64,000 nt of DNA from MFD01213-c1 sp963704405 (GCA_963704405.1 OY969903.1:2356001-2420000), one strand, 5' to 3'. Positions 1 through 9,950 are shown, numbered from the stretch's first letter. The notes: generated by a model from the sequence alone, not told the origin. Made by a program: numbers and translations.

Positions 1-455
1 ATCACATTATCCAGCGGCACCAGCTCGACATGCAAAGGCGAACCAGTTCCCGCCCCATCCTTCCCTTTCATCGCGGTGGCCAGGGCATCAATCTGTCCGA
101 CTGTGGTAAAGTTGGCCTCAAACCCAATCCGCTTCACCTTTGCCTCGGCCAGCATTCGCGCCAGCGTGTCCGACATCTTCGCTTCGCGAATATGCTGCTT
201 CAGCCAACCTGCTTCAAAGTCGGCCTGTTCCTTGTAGCGAAAATCTGTTGCGAGGAAAAAATCTTTCGCTGTAATCAATCCGATCGAATCATCCCCTGTA
301 AAGTTGGTCAAATAGGCAAGGTCGGGTGGATGGGTGAGCAAAAGCCCATCCAAGTCCAGTTCTTTCATGGCCCTGCGCACATTCTGATGCCGAACCTTCA
401 GATACGCTTTTGCTCGACTGACGACCGTTTTCATGCTCACCGATCCAACTGTCAT
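1..455 (-). CDS. Xaa-Pro aminopeptidase/creatinase family protein (M24B), N-terminal part, cut by the window edge
   Basis: Translating the complement from an ATG at 455 gives about 151 residues that run open to base 1. The stretch MKELDLDGLLLTHPPDLAYL followed by TNFTGDDS and a later IGFEANFTT is typical of the creatinase N-terminal domain that precedes the metal-dependent M24 peptidase domain in Xaa-Pro peptidases; the catalytic domain lies beyond the window. A GGGGGAAG stretch sits about 13 bases before the ATG at 455; ATGs at 467 and 434 are in frame and also possible. Family assignment is from motif recognition. Whether it is PepP or PepQ-like cannot be told without the C-terminal half. 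Confidence 0.8.
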   Translation of the reverse strand, partial: MTVGSVSMKTVVSRAKAYLKVRHQNVRRAMKELDLDGLLLTHPPDLAYLTNFTGDDSIGLITAKDFFLATDFRYKEQADFEAGWLKQHIREAKMSDTLARMLAEAKVKRIGFEANFTTVGQIDALATAMKGKDGAGTGSPLHVELVPLDNV

Positions 456-653
456 AGGCGGAAACATTCTTCCCCCGGCTCAGGCCGAAAGAGGTCGAAA
501 GTTAGCTGACTCAGCCCATTTTTGTCAACTTACATCATTCCCCGGTGCCTGGGGCGTATAGGGGCGGGAATGGTGTTATTGGCGGGGGATTCATCTTTAA
601 TTTGGTGATTTGGCGTTTTAATGACCCCCCGACACATCCCCTCGCGATTACCC

Positions 654-686
654 TAAAAAACAAGCGGCGGACCGGAGTCCGCCGCC
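654..686 (-). terminator. Rho-independent terminator of the small membrane protein gene
   Basis: Read on the minus strand, a perfect 9-bp GC stem (GCGGCGGAC / GTCCGCCGC, 664-685) with a 4-base loop is followed by TTGTTTTTTAG. It lies 40 bases past the stop of the gene ending at 724 and is a textbook intrinsic terminator in that direction. Confidence 0.85.
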
Positions 687-723
687 TCATACAAGGACGA
701 AGATTTTGTCGCACCGGCCGATG

Positions 724-1026
724 TTAACGCGACACGACGCCGCGCCCGACGCGTTCTGTGTGCTCTGCTCCTGTGGTATCGCGGACGGGGACTGCCTGCC
801 CGCGACCGCCGCCGCTGATGTTCAGTCTGCCTGACTCTTGTGACTCCTGGGGTCGCGACGGCTCACGCTGCTGATTCTGATTCTCCTGGTTTTTTTGTCC
901 TTGGCGCTGCTGATCGTTGCCTGCTGACGAACCGCGGGCGTTTTCGCCTTCGGAGATGCCCAGAATCAGTTCGTATAACGTATATCCAAGGAGCATATAC
1001 GCCGCCAACTTGATCAATCGAAACAT
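724..1026 (-). CDS. Small single-pass membrane protein of unknown function
   Basis: A 100-residue protein. Residues about 4-24 (LIKLAAYMLLGYTLYELILG) form one transmembrane segment; the rest is a low-complexity polar tail rich in Q, N, E, S and R, likely disordered and soluble. The start at 1026 is chosen over an upstream in-frame codon because GGAGG lies six bases before it. A strong terminator follows. I do not recognise a family; similar short membrane-anchored proteins are common in Phycisphaerae. The function is unknown. Confidence 0.65.
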   Translation of the reverse strand: MFRLIKLAAYMLLGYTLYELILGISEGENARGSSAGNDQQRQGQKNQENQNQQREPSRPQESQESGRLNISGGGRGQAVPVRDTTGAEHTERVGRGVVSR

Positions 1027-1202
1027 ATTGAACCTCCAAAAATCGTTGTTCGGGACCAACGTTAGTTCTGATGCAACCGCCGCGCCAGTCTGAAAAATTC
1101 AACGGTATCATTTCTCTGCGGGTTGCCCCTTGTCTGGCAGATTTACATTCTCGTGGGCCGTTGGATTTTCGTCCTTTGAATTTCCCTGCTACTCTAAACA
1201 AA

Positions 1203-1784
1203 ATGTCCTTTGTCTCCCGAGCCGGCCAAAAACTCTCCCATGCCCTCGCCGCCTTTTCGATCAATCCTGCCACAAAAATCTGCGCCGACCTCGGCTGCAG
1301 CACGGGTGGTTTCACCGACTGCCTTCTTCAGCATGGCGCACAAAAAGTTTACGCCGTCGACACCGGTTACGGCGTGCTCGATTGGAAGCTCCGCAAAGAC
1401 CCCCGCGTTATCGTCCTCGAACGCACTAATGCCATGCACGTCAGCCTTCCTGAACTCGTCGATCTCGTTACCATTGATGTCGCGTGGACAAAACAACGCC
1501 ACATCCTTCCCTCCGCCCTTCGCCTCCTTAAGCCCGGCGGCCTGGTCATCTCGCTTATCAAACCTCACTACGAAGCCGCCCCTGCGCTGCTCACAAAAGG
1601 CATCCTTCCCCCTGATGAAATCTCTGCAATCCTGCAATCCGTAACTACCGATGCCCGCCAGGCGGGCTTCACCGTCATAACGACGTCCCATAGCCCGATT
1701 AAGGGCGCAAAAGGCAATACCGAAGTCCTGGCGTTGCTGACCCCAGTTCTTCCGCCTCAATCGCCGTCTAACATCGGCCGATAA
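1203..1784 (+). CDS. TlyA-like FtsJ-fold rRNA methyltransferase lacking the S4 domain
   Basis: A 193-residue class I SAM-dependent methyltransferase. The start FVSRAGQKLSHALAAF matches the beginning of the catalytic half of TlyA (16S/23S rRNA 2'-O-methyltransferase, also called hemolysin A). Then come the SAM-binding motif ADLGCSTGGFTDCLL, TIDVAWTKQRHILP, LLKPGGLVISLIKPHYE and KGNTEVLALL, which supply the K-D-K-E residues expected of FtsJ-type enzymes. Standard TlyA has an N-terminal S4 RNA-binding domain of about 60 residues; it is absent here, and the upstream in-frame extension (from 1071) does not resemble S4. Function as an RNA methyltransferase is inferred from the family; the RNA target is open. 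Confidence 0.75.
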   Translation: MSFVSRAGQKLSHALAAFSINPATKICADLGCSTGGFTDCLLQHGAQKVYAVDTGYGVLDWKLRKDPRVIVLERTNAMHVSLPELVDLVTIDVAWTKQRHILPSALRLLKPGGLVISLIKPHYEAAPALLTKGILPPDEISAILQSVTTDARQAGFTVITTSHSPIKGAKGNTEVLALLTPVLPPQSPSNIGR

Positions 1785-1961
1785 ATCGCATATACTATCG
1801 AGAGACCTTTAACGTGCCGCGGGTCTTGGCTTGATTGAAACCGCCGAAGTGCGGCCGGTGTGAAATGCGTCCTGAAACACAAAACCTCGGCATGGCTCAG
1901 TCTAATCTTCTCTTTCTTCCTCTCTAATCTCCGTGATAAATTAAGTCCGTCAAAGATATTT

Positions 1962-3137
1962 ATGTCTCCTATCAAGATCGCCATCGTCGGAGTTGGAAAC
2001 TGTGCGAGTTCCCTGGTGCAGGGAATTGCCTATTACGCCGCCAAATCCAGGGCCGGCGAAGACGCCACCATCGGTCTTCAGCACCCTATTCTTGGCGGAT
2101 ACCGCGTTGACGATCTTCAGGTCGTCGCCGCCTTTGATATTGACTCCCGCAAAGTCGGCCGCCCTTTTGAAGAAGCGATCTTCGCCGCTCCCAACAACAC
2201 CAAAATTTTCCACCGCGACCTGGGCAGGAGCGGCGTCATCGTTCAAATGGGCTCCATCCTCGACGGCTGCGCTCCTCACATGATGGACTACCCGCTCCAT
2301 CTTCGCTTTGATCCCTCGACGGCGGCGCCGGTGAATGTCGCCGAAGTCCTTGCCAAAAGCGGGGCGGAAATCCTGATCAACTATCTCCCTGTCGGCTCCC
2401 AACAAGCGACCGAGCATTATGCGCAGGCGTGCCTCGACGCCGGCGTTGCCATGGTCAACTGCATCCCCATTTTCATCGCCTCCAACCCTGCCTGGGCCAA
2501 AAAATTCAAAGATCGCGGCCTCCCCATCATCGGCGACGATATTAAAGCCCAGGTTGGCGCGACCATCACCCATCGCACCCTTGCCCGTCTCTTCCACGAC
2601 CGCGGCGTGCGGATCGACTCCACATACCAACTCAACACCGCCGGCAACACCGACTTCCTCAATATGCTCGCGCGGGAACGCCTGGCCAACAAAAAAATCA
2701 GCAAGACTGAAGCGGTCCAGAGCCAACTGGATATCCCCCTTCACCCCGATCAGATCCACATCGGCCCGTCCGATTTCATCCCTTTTCAAAAAGACAACAA
2801 AGTCTGCTTCCTCCGTATCGAAGGCACGGGCTTTGGCGGTATTCCCCTTCATCTGGAACTTCGCCTGAGCGTAGAAGACTCCCCGAACAGCGCTGGAGTG
2901 GTGGTAGACGCGGTCCGCTGCTGCAAACTGGCTTTGGACGCCGGGTTCACCGGCCCCGTTAATGCCCCCGCGGCATGGACCATGAAACATCCCCCAACTC
3001 AAATGCTGGATGCTGACGCCCGGATTGCTACGGAGGACTTCATCACCGAAGCCGCCTTCCTCGCCCAATCGGCCCCGGTCAAACCCATCCCCAAAAAAGT
3101 TACCGCTGACCAGCGAGAACCTGCCCTGAAGCAATAA
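1962..3137 (+). CDS. ino1: Myo-inositol-1-phosphate synthase
   Basis: A 391-residue protein starting MSPIKIAIVGVGNCASSL, a Rossmann NAD-binding loop typical of the shorter actinobacterial/archaeal inositol-3-phosphate synthases. It converts glucose-6-phosphate to inositol-1-phosphate in an NAD-dependent, redox-neutral cyclisation in the cytosol, the first step of inositol lipid or inositol-solute synthesis. Further family blocks are VQMGSILDGCAPHMMDYP, INYLPVGSQQATEHYAQACLDAG, CIPIFIAS, GDDIKAQVGATITHR and YQLNTAGNTDFLNM. The start at 1962 is chosen because the fold begins there; the upstream 34 residues look unlike coding sequence. A weak AAAG precedes the start. A long open frame on the opposite strand here is a coding shadow. 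Confidence 0.93.
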   Translation: MSPIKIAIVGVGNCASSLVQGIAYYAAKSRAGEDATIGLQHPILGGYRVDDLQVVAAFDIDSRKVGRPFEEAIFAAPNNTKIFHRDLGRSGVIVQMGSILDGCAPHMMDYPLHLRFDPSTAAPVNVAEVLAKSGAEILINYLPVGSQQATEHYAQACLDAGVAMVNCIPIFIASNPAWAKKFKDRGLPIIGDDIKAQVGATITHRTLARLFHDRGVRIDSTYQLNTAGNTDFLNMLARERLANKKISKTEAVQSQLDIPLHPDQIHIGPSDFIPFQKDNKVCFLRIEGTGFGGIPLHLELRLSVEDSPNSAGVVVDAVRCCKLALDAGFTGPVNAPAAWTMKHPPTQMLDADARIATEDFITEAAFLAQSAPVKPIPKKVTADQREPALKQ

Positions 3138-3158
3138 TCAGTTTTGTGATTCTCGCTT

Positions 3159-4466
3159 CTACTCCACAGGATTGATCAACATGCCGGTTGCCAGCTTTGG
3201 ATAGAAATAGGTGCTCTTCTGCGGCATCACCTCATTATGCTGGGCCAACTGCTCGAGGGCGCCCAGCGGCGTTGACTTGAGCAGCAGCGCAATCTGGAAC
3301 TTTTTCCCATCGGTCTTTGGCAAGACTTCAGCGGCCTCGGCGGTGTAGCCCTTGGTGATCTCTTTTCCATTGCCGAACGCGGGCTGAATGATTTCATCCA
3401 GCAAGTAGCGTTGCAGAATGGCGACATCCAACCGCCGCCACGCGTCGCTTTGATTCTGCTCCAGCGGTTTGAGGACATCCGGATTTTTGCACGAGAGCTG
3501 GTAGAGTTTCCTGGTGCGGCCGTCATACAGCCCAAACGTATGTGCGGGTTGCTGCGGGAGGGTCACGTCGATATACGCCGCCACTTTATCGGGTGGCAGG
3601 GGAATTTCCGCGATATCAAACACCGCCGAAATTGCTTTCTGAAAAGTCTGAATATCAAAGGACTCAACATTCCCGATCAACCGATGCGTCGGCAGAATCA
3701 GCAGGCCATCATCCTGCATGCCGACGAGCGCGAACATGCAATAGTTTGCCGGATGCGTGGGCGGCAGCGGCCCGCCGTGCTGTTTTTCAAGTTCCTGCAA
3801 ATAGGTCAGTGCGGTTGTATAGCGATGGTGTCCATCCGCGATGTACACGGGTTTGCGGCCAAGGAAATCAATCACCTGCCGCTCGATATCCGTATCGGTG
3901 ATCGACCAGAGATCATTGCGAACGCCGTTGTGGGTGCCTGTGAATTCAGGGCGGCCGAGATTTTTGTAGAGCAGGTTTGTCACTTCATGCCGGGAGTCGG
4001 CGAATAATCCGAAGATGGGCGACATCTGCACCCGCGTGGCGCGCATCAGTTTCAACCGATCTTCGATCGCTTCGCGATAAGTCTTTTCGTGGGGGACCAC
4101 CTGCCCCTGGCCGAACGGCGAAATTTTGACAGCCGCAAAAAATCCGCGGCGGTGATAGGTGCGCCCGTTGTGATCGAAGCTCTGCGTATACGGATAAATC
4201 GCCGGCCGCGTGGAGCGTTCCAGGATCTTCGCCGACAGCCACGATTGCAGGGTGGTATTTGCCCGTGCGTATACTTCGTCCGGCCCTACAGCCTTGGGCG
4301 GGAGATACGGCAGATCAATTGTCACGATGTTGTTCGGCTGCTTCGCCTGCAACTGGGCCTTGCTGACCTCGTCCAGAACATCAAACGGCGGGGCGATCAA
4401 ATTTGAAATATCCGGCCCGAGGCTCCTGGCAAAACGGATCGCGGCGAACGGTCGAATCTGCGGCAC
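3159..4466 (-). CDS. DUF1015 family protein
   Basis: A 435-residue soluble protein starting MPQIRPFAAIRFA, the usual opening of the DUF1015 family. Characteristic segments are LIAPPFDVL, GFFAAVKISPFGQGQVVPHEKTY near residues 110-130, PIFGLF, and YIADGHHRYTTALTY around residue 210. The family is widespread and conserved, often near serine/phosphoserine metabolism genes, but its biochemistry is not established. It is convergent with ino1 (22-bp gap) and divergent from ispH, with a 213-bp intergenic region between the starts. No frameshift was seen and the length fits the family. Confidence 0.85.
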   Translation of the reverse strand: MPQIRPFAAIRFARSLGPDISNLIAPPFDVLDEVSKAQLQAKQPNNIVTIDLPYLPPKAVGPDEVYARANTTLQSWLSAKILERSTRPAIYPYTQSFDHNGRTYHRRGFFAAVKISPFGQGQVVPHEKTYREAIEDRLKLMRATRVQMSPIFGLFADSRHEVTNLLYKNLGRPEFTGTHNGVRNDLWSITDTDIERQVIDFLGRKPVYIADGHHRYTTALTYLQELEKQHGGPLPPTHPANYCMFALVGMQDDGLLILPTHRLIGNVESFDIQTFQKAISAVFDIAEIPLPPDKVAAYIDVTLPQQPAHTFGLYDGRTRKLYQLSCKNPDVLKPLEQNQSDAWRRLDVAILQRYLLDEIIQPAFGNGKEITKGYTAEAAEVLPKTDGKKFQIALLLKSTPLGALEQLAQHNEVMPQKSTYFYPKLATGMLINPVE

Positions 4467-4679
4467 TTATACTCCTGTTGGCTGGTTGCGGTGAAGGGTA
4501 CGGGGGCAGAGAGAAAGATCAAGCGGAAGCAGCGCGAGGCACTCGTCTGTTTCCCGGCCTTGATCGCAATTCAAAGCCGCGGCGTGACAGTGCGCGGGAC
4601 TTTTGGCAAGGGGGGCTATATCAAGGGCATGAGGAGGGATTGGCATTGGGCGTCGGGAGTCGATAAAATTGGTTGACTT

Positions 4680-5628
4680 ATGAAGATTATTCTTGCCAAT
4701 CCGCGGGGTTTCTGTGCCGGTGTGAACATGGCGATCGACTGCGTCGATCAGGTCCTTAAATTGAAGGGGCCGCCGGTCTATGTGTATCACGAGATCGTTC
4801 ATAACAAGCATGTTGTGCAGGACTTTCAGGGGCGGGGCGTTACCTTTGTGAATCACATTGACGAAGTGCCCGAAGGGGGCGTAGTGGTCTACAGCGCGCA
4901 TGGAATTTCGCCTGCGGTGCGCAAGTCAGCCAGGAACCGGCAATTGGTGGAGGTGGATGCAACCTGCCCGCTGGTGACGAAGGTTCACCTTGAAGTCTTG
5001 CGATTTGTGCGCGACGGTTACACGATTTTATTCATCGGCCACCGCGATCACGATGAAGCCGTCGGCACCGTCGGCGAAGCGCCGGACAACATCATCGTCG
5101 TTGAATCACCGGAAGAGGTGGCGCATCTGAATGTGCCTGATCCGGGCAAGCTGGCGTATGTGACGCAGACGACGCTCAGCATCAGCGACGCGATGCGGAC
5201 GATCTCGGCGCTTGAAGGCGCGGTTCCCGAATATCAAGGCGCCGCCGAAGGAAGATATCTGCTACGCGACGACCAATCGCCAGACGGCGGTGAGCGATCT
5301 CTCGCCGGATGTGGACCTTGTGCTGGTGGTTGGAAGCAAGAACAGCTCTAATTCACAGCGGCTGGTTGAAACTGCAAAACTCGCCGGCCGGGCGGCGTAT
5401 CTCATCGACGACAAATCCGAACTCGATCCCACCTGGCTCGAGGGGAAAAAATCGGTGCTGGTGACCGCCGGCGCTTCGGCGCCTGAACATCTTGTGCGCG
5501 GATTGGTGGAGCATCTTCAACAGGAATACGGCGGTGAAACTGAAACGCGAACGCTGATCGAAGAAGATGTTTCGTTCGAACTGCCGAAATCGCTGCGGCG
5601 ATTGGCAGTGGTGGGGGGAAGCAGATAG
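4680..5628 (+). CDS. ispH: 4-hydroxy-3-methylbut-2-enyl diphosphate reductase, interrupted by a +1 frameshift
   Basis: IspH (LytB) is the [4Fe-4S] enzyme that makes IPP and DMAPP in the last step of the MEP isoprenoid pathway. The first frame gives MKIILANPRGFCAGV (Fe-S ligand Cys12), DATCPLVTK (Cys96), SAHGISP and GHRDHDEAVGT. The third cluster cysteine, in DICYATTNRQT, lies in a second frame that ends at 5628. The reading changes within about 5208-5216, where TCGGCGCTTGAAGGCG carries one base more than the expected SALKARFP coding. Removing one base gives 316 codons including the stop, the normal family length. As the gene should be essential, a sequencing error is more likely than a pseudogene. 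Confidence 0.9.
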
Positions 5629-5781
5629 TCGATCATTGAAAGCAGATAGCGGATGGTGTTGCGGGGCTTGTGCTGCACGCGAGGTGCTGCATTCATCTGC
5701 CCGCTGTAAATTGGCCGCAATCGTTGGGGTGATTTTAAGTTGGTCCAGCTCGCGGGGGCCAAGCCGCGGGAGTGGCGAGCG

Positions 5782-7580
5782 ATGGATGGTGACGGGCTTG
5801 AACCAATCGTGCTGCTGCCGACGCCGCGAAAGATTGTGCGGCGAGCGGGGAATCTATCTGTGCAGGGGGGATTCAATGTTTGCGGCGATGACGGATTCGA
5901 AGCGGCGGTTTTGACGCTGCGGCAAATGCTTCCGAATGACGGCGCAAATGACGCACGAATTTCCGTGAAAATCGGCCGTGATGCAGCGGGGCGGCGCAAG
6001 GTTATCGATTAGAAATTTCGCCTGGCGATATTCGAATCATCGCGAATGATGGATGGGGGGCGTATTACGCGGCCCAAACCCTGCGGCAGCTTTTGCGACA
6101 GTTTCGCGGCGAGTTGCCTTGCCTGGAGATTGAAGATTATCCGGATTTTCCGGTGCGCGGCGTAATGCTGGATATCAGCCGCGACAAGGTGCCGACAATG
6201 GCGACGTTGTTCGCGCTGATCGACAAGTTGAGCGAGTGGAAGATCAATCAATTGCAGTTGTACATGGAGCATACGTTTGCCTATGCGGCGCATCGCGAGG
6301 TCTGGCAGGATGCGAGTGCGATGTCGGCGGAGGAGGTGCGAGCGCTGGATGAATATTGCGCGGATCGATTCATTGAACTGACGCCGAATCAGAATTCGTT
6401 TGGCCACATGGAGCGGTGGCTGAAGCACGATCGGTATCGGCATCTGGCCGAGGCGATCGACGGCGCGGAGACGCCGTGGGGATTCCGTTGGGAGGGGCCA
6501 TTCAGTTTATGTCCGACGGATCCTAAAAGCCTGGAGTTTTTGGGCGGATTATATGCAGAGCTGCTGCCGAATTTTTCGAGCGGGCTGTTTAATGCCGGAT
6601 GCGATGAGACATTTGATATCGGCCAGGGGCGCAGCAAAGGGGAGTGCGATCGCCGCGGGGCTACGCGCGTTTATCTGGATTTTCTCTGGCAGGTGAACGA
6701 CCTGGTCCGCTCGCACGGGCGGCGGATGATGTTCTGGGGTGACATCATCCTGCATAAGCCGGAACTGATTTCGCAACTGCCGCCAAATGTGATTGCGCTG
6801 GAGTGGGGATATGAGGCGGATCATCCATTTGATCGCGATGGAGAATTGTTCGCCAGGGCCGGCCTTCCGTTTTATGTCTGCCCGGGAACTTCCAGTTGGA
6901 ACAGCATCACCGGGCGCACAGATAACGCCATCGCAAACCTAAAAAGCGCGGCTGAGAACGGGATCAAGCATCATGCGATCGGTTATCTGAATACCGATTG
7001 GGGAGACAACGGCCATCTGCAATATCTCCCGGTGAGCTATCCAGGATTTGCGGCGGGCGCGGCGTTCAGTTGGTGCCTGCATTCCAACCGCAGCCGGGGG
7101 ATCGCAGAGGCGCTGAACGCCCATGCGTTTTACGATGCTACGGGAATGCTTGGACGCGTGGCATTTGAGCTGGGAAACGTCTATCAGGCCTGCGGCAAAT
7201 TGAAGGCAAACGGATCAACATTGTTTCGCGTAATGGTGCCGCCGCCGAGTGATCGCGAGCCGGAAATGGAACTGTCGGCTGAAGGGCTCGATCGATCTGA
7301 AGCGGCGATTGAGTCGGCATGTTCGTTGCTCGATCAATTTTCGGCGGGGGATGCGGAGCAGTCATTGATTGCGGACGAATTTCGAAACGGGGCCGAGATG
7401 TTGCGATATGCCATCGCGATTGCGCGATGGAAGCTGAAGTTCGCGAATGAATCACTGGCGTCACTTGAAGAACGTGCCCGGCGGATTGGCGAAGAACATC
7501 GACGACTTTGGCTGGCAAGAAACAGACCCGGTGGACTGGAAGATAGCGTGAAGCGACTTACCCAAAGGCTGGGAAAGTGA
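5782..7580 (+). CDS. Glycoside hydrolase family 20 protein (beta-N-acetylhexosaminidase-like), with a frameshift
   Basis: The N-terminal part (5782-about 5985) begins MDGDGLEPIVLLPTPRKI and has the GH20b alpha/beta character. The rest starts in another frame with QGYRLEISPGDIRII and AYYAAQTLRQLL, then the catalytic barrel: FPVRGVMLDISRDKVPT, INQLQLYMEHTFAY, NQNSFGHMERWL, and NAGCDETFDI, holding the Asp-Glu pair used in substrate-assisted catalysis. The frame change falls in a GGGG run at 5988-5991; adding one G gives AAQGYRLEIS and 600 codons including the stop. The usual HxGGDE motif reads NAGCDE here. GGGAG precedes the start at 5782. No signal peptide is visible. It likely acts on N-acetylhexosaminides, but the exact substrate is unknown. 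Confidence 0.82.
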
Positions 7581-7625
7581 CGATGGGCTTTCGGCGGGTG
7601 CGGCGGACGTTACGATCTGACATCT

Positions 7626-9242
7626 ATGCAGTGGCGATTGAAAGCGACGATAGCGGGAAGCCTGGTGCTGGCGATATGGCTGGTTTACGGGCAGGTCCGC
7701 CGCTTTGATTTTGTTGACTATGATGATGTGGAATACGTCCAGAATTCCGCGCGATTGCATAGCGGATTGACGCATGGCAATATCCACTGGGCGCTGACGA
7801 CTTATGCGATGTGCAACTGGCATCCACTGACGTGGCTGTCGTACATGGTGGATTGCCACCTGGGCATGGGGCCGGGGGAAATGCATCTGGAGAACGTCGC
7901 GCTGCACGCCTGCTGCTCGATCCTGCTCTTTTTAATTTTGGATGAGGTGACGAGATCGCCGTGGCGAAGCGCCATTGTTGCGGCGTTGTTTGCGCTGCAT
8001 CCTGCGCATGTGGAATCGGTGGCGTGGATCGCGGAGAGAAAAGACGTGCTGAGCACGTTATTTATTCTGGGGGCGCTGGGCGCCTATCAGCGATATGCGC
8101 GAGGGAAAGGACCTGGATGGTATTTGCTCGTCGTGCTGATGTTCGCGCTTTCACTGCTCAGCAAACCGATGGGTGTGACGTTTCCGTGTTTGCTGTTGTT
8201 GTGGGATGTGTGGCCGCTGGGCCGGTCGCCGATGAAGGCGGGGATGTTACTTGCGTACACGGAGATTCGGCAGGAGCGCAGTTGGGCGTGGCTGGCGCTG
8301 GAAAAGACGCCGCTGCTGATGATGTCGTTAGCGGTTTCATATCTGGCTTATCGGGCACAAAAAGTTGGCGGCAGCATGGCGGCATTGGACCAATTGCCGG
8401 CGGCTTTGAGAGTGGCGAACGCGGTGACTGCGTATCCGCGATATCTGGTCAAGCTGATTTTCCCGGCGGAATTGGCGGTCTATTATCCATTTCCCAAATC
8501 ATTTGCGCCGGCGGCGGTGCTGGCCGCGGGGACATTGCTGGTGTGCATAACGGCGCTTTCGATACGATGGAGAAACAGGCGCGCTTATTTCCTGGTGGGA
8601 TGGTTTTGGTTTCTGGGGGCATTGTTTCCCACGATCGGGCTGGTGCAGGTGGGAGGGCAATCGATCGCGGATCGTTATACGTATATTCCGTCCATCGGAT
8701 TATTCATTGCGGTTGTCTGGGCTGCGGCGGATGCGGTACGCGGGCAACGCATTGCAACAGCGTTCGGCGGCGCGATAGCGGGCGTTGTTGTTTTGATTTT
8801 CGCCGCATTGACATGGGTCCAGGCGGGGTATTGGCGGAACACGGAGACGTTGTTTTCACATGCCGCCGCCGTCACCGAGGATAACTGGCTGGCGATGTAT
8901 GAATTGGGTTATGTCGACATGAAGCGAGGCGATTACGCGGCGGCGATTGGAGAATTTCAGGAAGTCATTCGGGTGAATCCCGTATATGTAAAGGCGTATG
9001 TGTCGCTGGGGGATTCCATTTACACGGCGAATCCGAAAGCGGCAATTCCATATTATCAAAATGCGGTGAAGGTTGGGCCGAACGATTTTGCGGCGCATGC
9101 CAGCCTGGCTAATGCGCTGCAGGCCACAGGAGATTTGGAAGGAGCGGCGGCGGAGTATAGGGAAGTAGTCAGACTCATGCCGGACCTGAAAGAAGCGAGA
9201 AAGCAATTGGATGAGGTTGAGCGGGCAATGAAAGCGCATTAA
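7626..9242 (+). CDS. TMTC-like multi-pass membrane protein with C-terminal TPR repeats
   Basis: A 538-residue protein. It has about ten hydrophobic segments from residue 9 to about 400, then tetratricopeptide repeats from about 415 to the end (LAMYELGYVDMKRGDYAAAIGEF, AYVSLGDSIY, AHASLANALQATGDLEGAAAEY). The early loop FDFVDYDDVEYV and the blocks NWHPLTWLSYMVD, AALFALHPAHVESVAWIAERKDVLSTLF and LLSKPMGVTFP are the DUF1736/TMTC signature of GT-C-fold O-mannosyltransferase-related proteins. A role in transferring sugar from a lipid carrier to a protein or polymer outside the membrane is inferred, not shown. It follows the GH20 gene by 45 bp on the same strand and may be co-transcribed. Confidence 0.78.
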   Translation: MQWRLKATIAGSLVLAIWLVYGQVRRFDFVDYDDVEYVQNSARLHSGLTHGNIHWALTTYAMCNWHPLTWLSYMVDCHLGMGPGEMHLENVALHACCSILLFLILDEVTRSPWRSAIVAALFALHPAHVESVAWIAERKDVLSTLFILGALGAYQRYARGKGPGWYLLVVLMFALSLLSKPMGVTFPCLLLLWDVWPLGRSPMKAGMLLAYTEIRQERSWAWLALEKTPLLMMSLAVSYLAYRAQKVGGSMAALDQLPAALRVANAVTAYPRYLVKLIFPAELAVYYPFPKSFAPAAVLAAGTLLVCITALSIRWRNRRAYFLVGWFWFLGALFPTIGLVQVGGQSIADRYTYIPSIGLFIAVVWAAADAVRGQRIATAFGGAIAGVVVLIFAALTWVQAGYWRNTETLFSHAAAVTEDNWLAMYELGYVDMKRGDYAAAIGEFQEVIRVNPVYVKAYVSLGDSIYTANPKAAIPYYQNAVKVGPNDFAAHASLANALQATGDLEGAAAEYREVVRLMPDLKEARKQLDEVERAMKAH

Positions 9243-9365
9243 GCGATTGAGCAGGGGGCGACGGGCCTGCGGATGGCCGAAGAGGGTCCGGGATGGAACG
9301 GAGGATATCACCGTCCATGAAGGCGGCGCTGGACGGGGTGATGGAAGGGGTGGTAAAAATTCTCA

Positions 9366-9944
9366 ATGCAAGACTATCGCTGGCTTTATTATGCGCTGAT
9401 GGCCGCGGGGTGTGCGGCGCTGATTAATATCTTTGGCAAGCTGGGAATGCACGGACTGGATTCGGATTTATCGACGGCGGTGCGCAGCGTGGTTCAGGCG
9501 GTTTTTGTCGTGCTTTTCGCTGCTGTGGTTGGGTCGTGGTCAAAGATTGGGGATCTGAGTTCGCGGCCGCTGGCGATTACCATGATTGTGCTCAGCGGGG
9601 TGGCCGGAGGGTTGTCCTGGATATTCGCATTTCGTGCGCTGAAGCTTGCGGATGCTTCGCAGGTGGGGCCGATTGACAAGCTTTCGATGCCGCTGAGCAT
9701 TTTGCTGGCGGTATTGATCCTGCATGAGCGGCCGAGTCTTTTGAACTGGGCGGGAATTTTGTTGATCGCCAGCGGGGCATATCTGGCGACGCTGCCGCGT
9801 GCGAATGCGGGTGTGGTTCGACATGAGGCGGCGGTGACGGGGGCGGCGCCGGCGCGGAGATGGCGCAGCCGCATGTTGAGGGGCCTGGGGATGTTGGAGG
9901 ACGGTCGGGCTGATTTATTTTTTTGCTGCGTATCAGAGGGATGA
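9366..9944 (+). CDS. EamA/DMT-family small membrane transporter-like protein
   Basis: A 192-residue protein. The first about 145 residues contain five hydrophobic helices of one EamA unit (WLYYALMAAGCAALINIFGK, ITMIVLSGVAGGLSWIFAF, LKLADASQVGPIDKLSMPLS, LLAVLILHERPS, WAGILLIASGAYLATL). Single-EamA proteins act as dimeric small-molecule exporters; the substrate cannot be predicted. The C-terminal about 45 residues, rich in Ala and Arg, are atypical and may reflect read-through past a lost stop or a sequence error. Its stop is only 6 bases from the convergent gene ending at 9951. Confidence 0.7.
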   Translation: MQDYRWLYYALMAAGCAALINIFGKLGMHGLDSDLSTAVRSVVQAVFVVLFAAVVGSWSKIGDLSSRPLAITMIVLSGVAGGLSWIFAFRALKLADASQVGPIDKLSMPLSILLAVLILHERPSLLNWAGILLIASGAYLATLPRANAGVVRHEAAVTGAAPARRWRSRMLRGLGMLEDGRADLFFCCVSEG

Positions 9945-9950
9945 ATCGGC

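Noticed and set aside
1950..3134. 394-codon minus-strand frame opposite the inositol-phosphate synthase gene
   Set aside because: Shadow of a well-conserved gene; no domain and no ribosome-binding site.
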